From NCBI GenBank assembly GCA_032622095.1, contig CP136069.1:12234036-12298035 (forward strand): a stretch of 64,000 nucleotides of DNA, in the 5' to 3' direction. The notes under the pieces were generated by a model. That model was not told the DNA's origin and ran no database searches. It saw only the letters and a list, made by a program, of their open reading frames with translations. Source of the DNA: Siphonodentalium dalli. Lineage: Eukaryota; Mollusca; Scaphopoda; Gadilida; Siphonodentaliidae. Position 1 is the first letter of the stretch. Every line of letters begins with the position of its first letter. Positions 14,068-25,985 of this stretch are shown here, piece after piece. The translations under genes and the position numbers were made by a program.

Positions 14068-16146
14068 TCAGATCTTTTCCTTCAGCGCACTCTTGAAGGA
14101 ATCCACAGGCTGTTGTTGTAGTATTAAGGATTCCTCCAGCTGATTCCAGTCGCATATAGTTCTAACAAATATGGAATTAGCGAACTGAGCTGACACGTAT
14201 GGTATTGCCTCGTAGCACTGACTGTTGTTTCTTATTAGGTGTCGAGGAATTTGGCTGGTGACGTAGCCTGTCAGAATTTTGCTTTGCGATCTAAGACGCC
14301 TTGTTTCGGGTGTAAAGTATTGATTAGGGGGTATAGCCGGGACCAATCCGCCCACCACCTTACTCATGAATCCCAGTCGGTTTATTTTTCGCCGTTTCTT
14401 CAGTGTTGGCAGATCTAGCTCGTGGAGGATCTTGGTCATGTATCCGTCTTCTTTGCTTTTGTAGTCTCTTTTGATGAACCGGGCTGCTCTACGCTGGATT
14501 CTTTCCAGCTTGTCGATGTGGTTTTGTTGGTAGGGGTCCCAGATGGTGTCTGCGTAGTCCATGATGGATCTGACCAGCGATATGTACCCCATTTTTCTGC
14601 AGTCCTCTGAGCAGTGTCGTATGTTTCTTCGCAGGAAGCCAAGAGTGCATGCTGCTTTCCTGGAAACATTTCTAATGTGGGCGTCCCATGTCATGGTGTT
14701 GCTTATAGTTAGGCCAAGGTACGGGTGTTCTTGTACTTCCTTAAGTATATCTCCTTTCAGTCTGTAGTAATAGTCGGTGATTTTCCGGGATGACATTATG
14801 AAGCATTTTTTGGTGTTAAATTTCATTCCCCATGTGTCGGCCCATTCATCCAGGATGGAGAGATCTTCCTGCATGGCTAGGTGGTCCTCACAGTTGTCGA
14901 TTTCTCGATACAGGAGACAGTCGTCAGCAAATAGACGCACCTTCGATTGGATCTTGTTTGGGAGGTCGTTAATGTGACATAGAAATAATAATGGACCGAG
15001 TACAGTCCCCTGTGGTACCCCGGAGTCTACTGTTTCCTCTCTTGATGTTTTCCCATCTACTACTACGCGCATTTTTCTGTTTACGAGGAATGATGTCATC
15101 CATCTCAGTAGTGGTCCTCTGATCCCGTAGTTTTCCAATTTTTGTAGTAATCTCCGGTGAGGCACGGTGTCAAATGCCTTTGAGAAATCGAGGATGGCAA
15201 TGTCCACTTGTCGCCGATTGTCAAATGATTGGAGTAGGTCATGTGTGGTGACGGCCAGTTGTGTCTCGCATGAAAAACCGCGCCGAAAACCATGGTTCAA
15301 CGATGTGAGGATCTCGTGCTGCTCTAGATGGTTGAGGACATGTCTACATGCGATATGTTCGAGTATTTTACATGGAACAGATGTTAAAGATACCGGTCTG
15401 TAGTTCTCGGCAGCATGCTTGTCTCCTTTCTTGTATATGGCCGATATATTTGCACTCTTCCAGTCTGATGGTAGTGTCCCCGTTTTTATAGACTGCTTGA
15501 AGATCCTGGTGAGTGGTGGTGCTATATCCCTTGCTCATTCTTTAAGCACCATGTTTGGGATGTTGTCCGGTCCTGGTGCTTTGTGAACATTCTGTTTTCG
15601 CAGCAACTTTTCGACTCCTTCGACTGCTATTTCTAGGTCTGGTATCGAAGGTAGGTGGAGGTCGTCCAGTTTCGGCGGCTGTCGTTTAGGGTCATCGATG
15701 GTGAATACGGATTTGAATTGTTTCAGCAATATTTCTGCTTTTTCCTGTGGGTCTGGTGTGATGTTCCCATCCATCTTAAGGGGCGCCACTCCGATTGAGT
15801 CATTTCTCTTTGATTTGATGTAGCTCCAGAAGGGTTTAGAATTATTTTTGTCAAAGCCTTCTTTGATGTTGTTGTTTATATATGTCCACTCTGATTTCCT
15901 TATGGATCTTTGACACTCCTTCTGGTAATGGCGATAGTTTTTCCAGTCGTTTTTCTTTCTCGCTTGTTTGTATAGCCTCTTCTTCTTCCTCAGCATCTTA
16001 TGGATTGATCTATTGATCCATGGTGGGTTGTGATTTGTCCTGACCACTGACGATGGTATGTGCTTCTCCATGGATTTGGTTACAGCATCTCGGAATTTTG
16101 TCCACATGTTATCAGTGTCTTGTTCACCTGCTATCACGCTGCGCAA
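14068..16146 (-). mobile_element. LINE reverse transcriptase (jockey/CR1-like), 5'-truncated, one in-frame stop
   Basis: Read leftwards from 16146, the frame covers the region before RT (PPWINRSIHKMLRKKKRLYK, NSKPFWSYIKSKRN, KAPGPDNIPNMVLKE), then a single TGA at 15535-15537. It resumes in the same frame with ARDIAPPLTRIFKQS, NYRPVSLTSVPCKILE, LDFSKAFDTVPH, DSGVPQGTVLGPLLF, the catalytic FADDCLLY and the thumb-region YLGLTIS, to a stop at 14068. The C-terminal region (RIQRRAARF, CDWNQLEE) is complete. The endonuclease domain expected upstream is absent, so the copy is 5'-truncated, as usual for LINEs, and cannot move by itself. One nonsense codon over 690 codons indicates a rather young copy. 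The clade is judged from motifs only. Confidence 0.9.
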
Positions 16147-17130
16147 CTTGTCTTTCTAGATCGTGGCTGCAGTGGAACGTGATTATAATGCGGTGTCCTA
16201 TATTGAACAGTTCTAGAATTGATAGTGATTAATCCATTGAGCGAGCTCAACCCATGTGATCGCAGTGTGCGGAATTTATGCTCTATGATTGTCGAGTACA
16301 TTGTACATGAATCTGCATTCTGATTGAAAGAGAATATGAACATTCTTATGCTGTTATCGGCGAATTACTGTTAAATTACTGTCAACATATTGTATTAATT
16401 TGATAACTGTAATCTTGCTTTTGTATTGCTACCTCGCATGTGTATGGTCTAGGTGTATATTTCGTTTATTCTCCATGTCAATTATCTATGTCGCATCTAT
16501 ATGGCTTTGCTTATTTACCACCTCACATGTATGTGGTTTAGTTGAATATTTCATGTATTGTTGCTATTGGATTACCTATGTCGCATGCGTATGGCCTTTA
16601 TTCTATCAATGTCTTATGATGTTCTTTCTATATTCACAGGCTGAAACCAATAAATCAGCGTTAAACAGCAGTGGCGTGCATAATTTACTCCATCGCGAAA
16701 CACTCTCTACATGTCGGTGGGAGGGTGCAGGAGTTGGATTCTCGAGGGATGGGGGCATCATGTGGTGCAGGGGTTGGGATCTTGACCAAATTGCGGCTCC
16801 ACTACCAGGCCAGCACATCATTTGACTTATAGCCCGCGGGGAGGGACCGGGAGAGACGGATTACGAATATGATTCTGAATAGTACGCCAGAATCCAATTC
16901 GCCAATTCTTGAATTGGCTGTCGTAGAGTTGGTCGGGAGGTGCACGATGGGTTTGCTATTCAATGTGGCCGCTATTATCACTGCGCCCCTCTGCATAGAG
17001 CTTATATCACACGGGGGGTCCTGTTGGGGGCGGAAGAGGAGCTACCGGAAGCTGAATTTCAAACCACATATAAAAAACACTATCCCGTTGATAAAACTTC
17101 CCAAAGTTTCATCGCATTCCCATCACCATA
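16147..17130. other. Non-coding, no recognised feature
   Basis: The short frames here (for example 16400-16825) are low-complexity and lack recognisable domains. The sequence at the LINE 5' junction shows no clear target duplication. Confidence 0.4.
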
Positions 17131-17490
17131 TCTGAATATATTCTTGAAAACTATCAGGGGGACTTAATTTTGTAGGCGTCTATATGTTAAGGGAATAAGA
17201 ACGAGCACTCATTTATAGAGATACAACATTTATTGACAACAAATGAATCAAAACATCGATCGAGGACATGTAGAAAGAAAATCATCAAATTCCTATGAGG
17301 GAGCCATGACTCAGTTGGTCTAATTTGAGGCGAATTATAGGCCAACATAACATTTACCACATATTGTTTCGGATATTACCGATGTGCTTTCTTCTCCATT
17401 TCTAAAAATATATACTAAGCCTGAAATCTAGACACACAGATATAAATATAGACTGACGATGCCCTAGATGCATGGATCTGGCACCCCAGC
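17131..17490 (+). repeat. Dispersed tRNA-SINE-like repeat, copy 1
   Basis: About 360 bp matching 40975-41335 in the same orientation. It contains GGGAGCCATGACTCAGTTGG, which resembles a Pol III box A (TGACTCAGTTGG against TRGCNNAGYNGG), and conserved blocks such as AACATCGATCGAGGAC and GATGTGCTTTCTTCTCCATT. A tRNA-derived SINE is plausible. A clear box B is not obvious to me. Confidence 0.6.
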
Positions 17491-17649
17491 TTTATATTAT
17501 TCTAAGCTAGCTTTTATATTAACAATTTAACGAACCAAAGACGCTTTGGGTCGTATATAGGCTATATCTGATTTTGTGACGTCACCAATTTTTAAGTAAT
17601 AACGAACCAAAGATTGTATCGTGGTCGTCTGAAGGTACACTAAGTGGAC

Positions 17650-18480
17650 ATATTTCCGTCGTAAGAAGTAACTTGACTGTGCATGCCCACGTCAAAATTG
17701 TAGGTCATAAAATAATATCAAGCTCTGTTTGATTTTAGATGCGAAATTGTGGCGTATTCTTGGTTATCTCCACTTGCGGCGTAATCGCAGTCTTGTGTAC
17801 GTAAAAATTGTAGCTGGAAATGACCGTAGGATAGTCAATCGCATGCTTTAGGAACAATCTATGATATCATAATGTACGCGACCTCGCAATCCTCTGAACA
17901 AACAACCGGTATCCACGTCAGGCTCGATTCCTCCACTTACAATTGAATCATGGTTGTCTGAACGTACCCTGCTGGACAAAACAAGTGTCCACTTAACTGC
18001 AGTGCGGTTAGCGTTGCCACCGCAGCCGAAATGCAACTACACCGCAGCTCCACTGGCTAACTACAGTTAGGCCGCGGTATAACTGCCATTCAGCATGGTG
18101 TAGTTGCGACGGTGTACTTTCATCAAACTGAAAAAAGACAATACAAACCAGAAATCTAACCATGGTGCAAATGCCATTCGACTGCGAGAGTAGTTGCCTT
18201 TCAGCCGCAGTGAACTTGCTGTTTGGCCGCAGTGTCTGAGTTTACTTGCTGTTCGGCCCGCGGTGCTCAACTGCTGTTACAAACTCTGACACCGCGGCCA
18301 AACGGCAAATTCACAGCGGTGCCAATGGACACTTGTTTTGTCCAGCAGGGTATACACACAACTGCGATAACATTGCAAGTGGAAGTATCCAAGGATAAGC
18401 CACGATTTTGAATCTAAAATCAAACAGTGCTTGATATTATTGACATTATTTTTTTTCTTGCGATTATGACGTCAGCTACT
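17650..18480. repeat. Inverted flanks around TIR family 1 copy 1
   Basis: About 17690-17790 (AATAATATCAAGCTCTGTTTGATTTTAGATG...CCACTTGC) is the reverse complement of about 18378-18450 (GCAAGTGGAAGTATCCAAGG...AAATCAAACAGTGCTTGAT). The MITE therefore sits near the middle of a larger inverted structure. Confidence 0.7.
17965..18352. mobile_element. TIR/MITE family 1, copy 1
   Basis: 388 bp bounded by 27-bp perfect inverted ends (TACCCTGCTGGACAAAACAA then GTGTCCA). The interior is made of GC-rich CCGCGGY-type words (CACCGCGGCCGAACGGCAAG variants) in both orientations. It has no ORF. It is inverted relative to copies 2 and 3. Confidence 0.88.
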
Positions 18481-18528
18481 TCCTACGATGGAAATTCTTC
18501 CACTTACGAATGAATCATGGTCACCTTA

Positions 18529-18905
18529 CACCCCGCTGGACAAAACAAGTGTCCATTGGCACCGCGGTGTATTTGCCGTTCGGTCGCGGTGTCAGAGTTT
18601 GTAACTGCAGTTGAGCACCGCGGCCGAACGGCAAGTACACTGCAGCCGAGCGGCAAGTACACCATGGCCGAAAGGCAACTACAACGTGGCATGTACATCG
18701 TGGTTAGATTTCGGGTTTGTATCATCTTTTTTCAGTTTAATGAACGTACACCGCGGCAACTACACCATGGCCGAATGGCAAGTACATGTACACCGCAGCC
18801 CAACTGTTGTTAGCCGGTGGAGCCGCAGTGTAGTTGCATTTCGGCCGCGGTGGCAACGCTAACCGCACCGCGGTTAAGTGGACACTTGTTTTGTCCAGCA
18901 GGGTA
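18529..18905. mobile_element. TIR/MITE family 1, copy 2
   Basis: About 377 bp with ends CACCCCGCTGGACAAAACAA and TTGTTTTGTCCAGCAGGGTA. The interior matches copy 1 in opposite orientation. The left terminus has diverged at two or three bases. Confidence 0.87.
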
Positions 18906-18989
18906 GCTGTCGCATTGAAATGTAGAAGCCCGATGACTTCTCTGCTCGAGAGGTCTAGATTTCTTGGTCATGGTCGTTAGACGCTTTGT

Positions 18990-19056
18990 GTGATCACCGA
19001 AGTTAAGCAATGTCGAAGCCGCTTGGATGTGTGACTGGCTTGGGATTCTGGGTGCT
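18990..19056 (+). ncRNA. 5S rRNA-like sequence, probably the head of a SINE
   Basis: GATCACCGAAGTTAAGCAAT, then CGCTTGGATGTGTGACTGGC and TTGGGATTCTGGGTGCTG, follow the 3' two thirds of animal 5S rRNA, including most of the internal control region, but lack the segment between GTCG and CTTGGATG. The sequence after it (CTCCCGCATTTCTCTTTCTC) recurs at about 27815-27843. This points to a 5S-derived SINE, not a functional 5S gene. Confidence 0.7.
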
Positions 19057-19059
19057 GCC

Positions 19060-20450
19060 AACTTTCGGTGCGACTCCCGCATTTCTCTTTCTCGTTCTGT
19101 TACATGTGTACGTAAAAAATCATGTATGACGACCCCTCAGTCTACCGGTATCTATCAATAAACTATCCGTAATTTCGTCAGGTCCCGATGCCTCCACTTA
19201 CGATTGTATCATGGTCGTCTGAATGTTCACTAACGACACAAAATAACTGCAAATTCAGAGACCTGTACGGTAATCGACTACTACTTGACTAGTCGGACCC
19301 CTTCTAAGAGCTCCCATTTCTATGCACATACAGTATGACGTATAAAATGAGCAATGTGTCATCGCAGTTTTGAGTGTCCAATAAGTTTGCTAAGTTTTTG
19401 TCTTTATGGTGTAACTCTTTAGACAAGGCCGTTATTTCGTAAAAGTGATATTTAAAGAAATAAAGGGCATCTTAGAATTATCTCTCATTTTGAAAACATA
19501 AACCGCAGTGCTTATATTTCGGCGAGAATCCAAATCTAGATTCTCGCAAATATTCTCACAATTTACCCTGTATTCTTGTGAAAAGGTATGTATGGATTCT
19601 AGCAAAATCAGATGAAATAGATCGGTATGCCATTGGGCGCCGTTGTATCTAATCCCATACTGTGCCGACTAGGTGACAATAATAATAAAAACAAAATTAT
19701 CTATGCACAAATAGCATTGCGAATTGCGATACTAATATTAAACTTCTAAAAGCTCTAAATTGATCGAAGCAACTGTGTGTTGAAAATTAAGTGTCGGCGC
19801 ACACGGCCCCGATTGTGCCCGGTAAATCCGGCTGCCGGATAAATCGGGCCCGATAAAATCTGGGGTTCAGCGCGCACGAGTCCGATTTTCACTCTGGTCA
19901 TATGCATGCTATGCATGTCACTGTAGTAAATAGTCAACTGGTGTACGTGGTCAGCCTATCTAGACATTTACTATATCTACCGGTAGTCCTGGTGATTTAT
20001 ATTCATATGAATTTCTAAAGACTAATATTTATTAATAATAAACTAAATAAATATATTAATAATAATATATTGAGGTCACGGGCAATACAGTTAATAGTGC
20101 CAATAGCCGTAAATTGGCGTAATCTACCTTTCCACAGCTGCCTCCCTCTTGTTGCGATTATTATATACGGGCACCTATTTTCTGCACATAGGTCTACCAG
20201 CCGTTGTTTCTTGTCGATTGATCAGAATTCTTGATATAATATTTTAGAATAGCGGTCGCTGCTAACTATTCCGATATTATGAATGATGTTTTGGTCATGT
20301 GACAAGCAAAACACCCGCGTTGCCATCGTCATGAGCCGGATTTTCCTGATGAAATCAAATTCAGTTGGATCGGTCCGATTAAATCGTATCCGACAAAAAC
20401 TGGCCCAACCCAAAACAGGTGTCCCCAAAAAATCTCTGGATCCATCCCTG
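19060..20450. other. Non-coding; contains the end of a hAT-like MITE near 20419-20450
   Basis: No coding region. GTGTCCCCAAAAAATCTCTG with GATCCATCCCTG at 20419-20450 matches the right end of the nested element at 26051-26507; its left end was not found here. A second GC-rich patch at 19795-19895 has inverted CCGGCTGCCGG and CGGGCCCG words. Confidence 0.5.
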
Positions 20451-20464
20451 TGGGAACGAATTTA

Positions 20465-21545
20465 ACTCTTTGCATGACTAAGTCCTTTGGCGCAGGCTAC
20501 AGATCGTAGCTTTGGTCGGATCTTCATGAAATTTGTCGTTGATGTTAACAATGACCTGCAGATGGGAACGAGTCATTTTGGTGTCAATCTCCCGAAAAAC
20601 ATGGCCGCTGGTGGCCATCTTGAATTTAAAAATTAAATCCATTGGTGCGGTCTGCAGCTCGTACTGTTCGTCTGCTGGATCATCATGAAGTTTGTCGATG
20701 TTCATATTGACATGTGGCTAGGAACAAGTCCTTTTCGGGTTATGGCCATCAGCAGACATCTTGGATTTTACTCTTTGCATGACTAAATCCATTGGCATAG
20801 GCTACAGATCATAATACCTTTAGTCAGATCATTACAAGTATGAGATTTGTCATGGCTATTGACATGTACAAATTGTACATGTAGATGGGAACGGGTCATT
20901 TTCGGTCATTCGGCCAAAAAACAGGGCCACTGGCGGCCATCTTGGATTTCAAAATTCATTCCATTGGTGCTGACTACTAGTACAGGTCGTACTATTCATC
21001 TGATCATCATAAAATTTGTCATGGATGTTAATATTGACATGTAAATGGGAACAAGTCTTTGGCACAGGCTACAGGTCGTACCTTTGGTCACATCATTATG
21101 AAATTTGTCATGGCTGTTGACATTGACATGTCATAGATGGGAATGAGTCATTTTGGGGTCGCTCGACCAAAAAACATGGCCACCAGGCACCAGCGGCTAT
21201 CTTGGATTTCAAAAATCAATCCATTAGCATGGGCTACAGGTCGTATCTTTGGTCAGATCATTATGAGATTTGTCATGGCTATTGACATGACGTAGATGGG
21301 AACGAGTCATTTTGGGGTCGTTCGGCCAAAAAACATGGCCACCAGCGGCCATCTTGGATTTAAAAATTCAATCTATTAGCATGGGCTGCAGGTCGTACTG
21401 TTAGTCTGATCATCATGAAATTTGTCATGGATGTTAATATTGACATGCAGATGGGAACGAGTAAGTTTGCGGTCGTTCGGCCAAAAAACATCTCTGCCAG
21501 CAGCCATCTTGGATTTTACTCTTTGCATGACTAAATTCTTTGGCA
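20465..21545 (+). repeat. ~165-bp satellite-like tandem array, locus 1
   Basis: About six degenerate copies of a unit with TTTGGCACAGGCTACAG, GTCAGATCATTATGAAATTT, GTCATGGATGTTAACATTGACATG (read in parts), GATGGGAACGAGTCATTTTG and ACATGGCCGCCAGCGGCCAT. Unit length is about 160-170 bp. Further copies lie at 29580-30400 and, inverted, at 63555-63665. Confidence 0.85.
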
Positions 21546-22390
21546 CAAATAGAATTGACGTTATTAGTTGTGTTCAAGTATCTGTCTAGGGTTGCCACGA
21601 TTAATCATACAGTATAATCAATGAATGCTAATAAAGCCAATAATCAATTAATCAATAATCATTTTCCGTAGTTAGCTACATGTACATGTTAGATGAGTCA
21701 AATACACATAATTAAGGATGTGCGCTATCCGTGAATTTAAAAAACAATTTCAATTTCTAAAAGTGGTTTTAATAAAAAAAAAATTGTCATGTACATGTAC
21801 TTGCGGTGCAAGGGCGGATCTACCATCCGGCGCCCTCAGTGCATGCCCCCTCTATTTTCGCCATAGTAAGAATTTTTTGGGATGTGTCCAGCCGCCATTT
21901 CTCTCCGAGCACCCGAAGTTTCTGCACTTAATATTGCTAACATACATGCATATGTATACAACAGTAATCTGATTCAAGTACAATTTTTTCAACTTTGGAT
22001 TGTTGTATATCCATGTAGTGGCGAAACAAACATCCCGTGACGTGCACTATTTTCGTCATGCAGAACAAACTAAGTCTGTCGACAGTTTGTTTCTGGGCGT
22101 CAGAAAATATCTGGCCCTGCGCCAAGTTTTAGACACCCGAATTTTTTTTATAAACATAGTTATAGCAATTCTAAATGTGGTGTCAAATGTAAATTCCATC
22201 TATATATACAGCACTGCTCACAGTAAGCGACCTGCTTTAACGAGGTGTACATGCGTTAGTTCAGCGGCGTACATGCATTAATTCCTCAGTGTAATAGCGC
22301 GTGATACCGCCGATTCGCGTTTGCACTACCGTGTGGTACTGAGGTACCACCGGACCGTTCGCGTACCACCGCATTACCAATGGTAACGAA
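21546..22390. other. Non-coding; short palindromic GGTACCACC patch at its end
   Basis: No gene found. Around 22320-22385 words such as GTGGTACTGAGGTACCACCG and GCGTACCACCGCATTACC form short inverted repeats similar to those at 24085-24215. Confidence 0.4.
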
Positions 22391-22395
22391 CAGGG

Positions 22396-23252
22396 TTGGC
22401 TGATTTAAATCAAGCGATTTAAATCATTGATTTAAATCAATGATTTTTTTTCAAAAAAATCATTGATTTAAATCAAAATTTTTGAAATGATTGCATATGT
22501 CAAGAATTTGCTATATCTAACAAGTTTTCTTGTAAACTATAACATGATTATTATGAAACAATATACAAAATTGGATAATAGATATGAAATTGTGCAGTAA
22601 TTGTCAACCCTATAGAAAAAGGCATACTGCATGGTTCTGTGATTACTGCTCCAGCAACGGCCTGTTCCGCTTTTTATTTGTAACTACATGTACAATCAGA
22701 TTCAGCACTCCTCATTACACTATTAAATTTCCTTTCCTTTTCTGATTGCCATACATGTAAATGCCAACCAAGTAATTTTACCATATACTCTGCCATCTAA
22801 ACTACTCTAGTTGTCTAATATACATACTTGATATATGGTGTGATTACATGTATGTCTTCAAGTCACCAAGGAGAAAAGGTGATTGACAATATATTCAGTT
22901 CTCAGCTAAAATTTACTAAATTTATTAGTAAATCTTTAAGCACAGGTTTACCTATCCAGATATCACAACATTGGAACTCACATAGACCTAAGTGTATGCA
23001 TAATTAAAGTACATGTACATGGTCGCTATATCTGTTCTGCCATGATATTTGTGCTTGATACATGTAGTTATACAAAACATAATAAATAATAATAGAATTT
23101 TGATTAATCCAGCCTTGGATATAATAAGCAACACCTTTTAGAACCTTCATTTATCAAAGACATTGCACAATTACATATTTTCATAACAATTAGAAAAAAA
23201 ATCAAAAAAATCGATTTAAATCAAATAAATCTGATTTAAATCAAATAAATGC
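22396..23252. mobile_element. Putative non-autonomous element with GATTTAAATC inverted ends
   Basis: The left end has four GATTTAAATCA-type words in 22400-22480, including a hairpin around TCATTGATTTAAATCAATGA. The right end (23208-23250) has the same words. Between them is about 720 bp of AT-rich DNA without ORFs. Exact ends and target duplication could not be fixed. Confidence 0.55.
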
Positions 23253-25046
23253 ACCACGTAAAACGGTAGCGCCATCGACAGTCTCCGTGAACTGTATTGC
23301 TAATACACAATAGTGTGAGCCAAATACCAAAATGTGCAGCTGATTGTCTTACCGAATGACTGGGTGTATCAAAGAAACGAACGAGCATACAAAACAATTT
23401 AAATCATCTTGGAATTCAGTATGTTTTTTTTTTCAACAAAACTTTCAATTTAGTTAGTCACTGTCAGTGTTATTGTCGTTACTCAGATTATCAGATTGGT
23501 ACGTAAAATTTTATCTTGCGCTAACCTTACTTATTATATAGAGGCATACATGTATGTTTCCCCTTTCCAATGCCAAACACGCATGCATTTCATCCGAATT
23601 GTGATTAGATAAGAATATGTGAAAATAATTTTTTACCCTGAACTGCCGAGTACAGCAAATGCTAAATTATATCGGTATCACTGCAAGTCGCATGGGACTT
23701 CACCTTGTTTATACGAAAAGTCGCTTTATTTGTTTTTCACTTTTATGTTTTTATTTTGGTACGGGGAAAATATAAGTAGTCGGAAAAAAGTTTAGGGTTG
23801 CCATGCAGAAACCGAAATACCCGAAACAAACCTATTTTTTGGTTTTTGGCATGAGATATAGAAGTTATACATCACGTATCCAACCGCGTGACGCTATCTT
23901 GCATAGACATACATGTAGCCCGAGAGAGAACGAAGGCGGTACCATCCTTACAATAATGTTTTTTTTAACTTCCCGAGATCATGAATTGGATTCCTGCAGG
24001 CCGCCTAGTTTTTGTCATGCATGTTTTCACTTCGCAGTGGAGGATGACGCGGTGTATTGTGGTAACGAGCACCAATAACGCGGTGACCTGTGGTGACCAG
24101 AGGTAAGAATACCGCCCAGTACCGCGGATCGACCGCCTCCACCACGGTACAAAATAAACGTGGTATTCTGGTGGTATCACCATGGTATTCTGGTGGTATC
24201 ACCGCGGTACGTACCAGCCCATAACCTCATTAAACAGGTCCCTTAATAAGAGCATAGCTGTATGTAGCAATAGAATTGAGACTGCTACACTTTGGGATAA
24301 GCCAATACAACATATATATACAAGTACATGATTACATGTACCGGTAGTCCGAGCATTTGATAGTACGGAGGATTTAATTGAAATATTTATCCAATTCACC
24401 GGCCCAAACCATATGGTCGAACCGGTGGCCACGAGCCCATTCCATCGCACAAATTGAACTAGCTGTAAGCAACTATGTAGTTATAAGCTGACCAATTTGT
24501 AGTATTTTGAAGACATACATGTACCGTAATCTGCAGTGTTGACACCCACATCCCTGCCATATACTGGTATATTGAGGACATATCACTGGTGTGAAACCAC
24601 AGGAGCTTTAATCTTCTATCATGCGCTGCACGACTCTCCATATAGCATACCGTATGACCATGTTTATAAAGTACTGCCCACTCGTGTGATGTACATGTAC
24701 CCAGTCCTGGTGTAATAATGTACATGTAACATTGATACCGTACATCCATTGATACGAGTAAATTTAAATGTCACTAGCTCAATATAACCTACATAAACTG
24801 AGATATGTGTTTTATGCGTGCATGTTTATATACGGTATGTACATGTAACTCAAAATTATTCCTTTTATAATTATTTTAATATCAGTATCAGATTGGTTTT
24901 TCAATGGACACCGGACACAGGAAAACTCGTCGTTTTGAATGTAAAATAAAAATTCCCGGGAGAGTTTGAAGTGAGGTACCGTATATATACACTGTATTTG
25001 CAAAAAAGCACTGCATTATCCATCATTATCTGTGCATTTACCGGTA
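23253..25046. other. Non-coding, ACATGTAC-rich
   Basis: No gene. The stretch has many ACATGTAC words and a GGTGGTATCACC-type patch (24085-24215) with inverted repeats, but no complete element was delimited. Confidence 0.4.
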
Positions 25047-25238
25047 TGACGCAATACGATACATGTACCGTGTACCGTTATTGTTTGAAATCTACATGTA
25101 TAGCGGTACACTGGATTCATGATGAGTCTTTACAGGCCTATAACATGTACATGTGTGACACAATACGATATATGTATTGTTTGAAGTGTACATGTATAGC
25201 GGTACACTGGATTTACAATGAGTCTTGACAGGCCTACT
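25047..25238 (+). repeat. Two-copy tandem repeat of about 95 bp
   Basis: GACGCAATACGATACATGTA...TATAGCGGTACACTGGATTC...GATGAGTCTTTACAGGCCT occurs twice in tandem, with a slightly shorter second copy. It has no coding content. Confidence 0.7.
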
Positions 25239-25508
25239 GTAGTACTATTTAGTAGTAGATCTGTTAATATTGATCAATCTGATGAATATCCTAATATGTA
25301 ATTAGCCTTATGGTACATTAGTTATTTTTAATTCTATTTAGTATACTGCACATGTATATGTACATGTAAATAGTAATGGGACAATTCCATGTGACTGACA
25401 TAACATTCAAAGAAGCTACAAATCTTCATGTAACTATAAATCTTACTGCTACATGTACATGTACCGGTAACCAAATGTATGAAAATTTGAATAACAAATC
25501 ACACATAT

Positions 25509-25916
25509 ACTCAATCCGATCAGAGGGCCCTATATTACTATTTATTTGGCTTTGGGGGTAAAAATAATTAATTTGAGCTGAGGAACCTACCAATCAACGC
25601 TCAGGGTGATCATATATCGATATTTGATGTTTCGTTATTTCTATTCTTTCTGGCCCAGAACACAGTCAAAACTGCGTTATTATTACCACTTGATTTTAGA
25701 GTTATCCATCCTTATCTGTTTCAATAGTGTTTTGGTGTACACATCTCGAGCAGATTACGACGTTAAGTACTCATCTCGAAAAAATAACAAATTTCAAAAA
25801 TCAATATCTAATAACTCTGAGCTTTGTTTAATGGGTTCCTTGAATCGAATCAAATATTTTTTACCGCCCAAAGCCAAAGAAATAGTAATATAGGACCCTC
25901 TGATCGGATTGAGTAC
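25509..25916. mobile_element. TIR/MITE family 2, copy 1
   Basis: Inverted ends of about 70 bp: ACTCAATCCGATCAGAGGGC...TTACTATTTATTTGGCTTTGG against CCAAAGCCAAAGAAATAGTA...CTCTGATCGGATTGAGT. A second copy is at 40130-40591. It has no ORF. Confidence 0.87.
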
Positions 25917-25985
25917 TAGTACCTTTAAGCATAAACCAAGTTTGATCTTTTATTCAATCTTAATGTAAATACATGTACATGTATG

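Noticed and set aside
16400-16825. 141-codon frame near the LINE 5' end as a LINE ORF1 or endonuclease
   Set aside because: It is on the opposite strand to the LINE and has no domain.
18990-19056. Functional 5S rRNA gene
   Set aside because: An internal segment is missing and a repeat-type tail follows.
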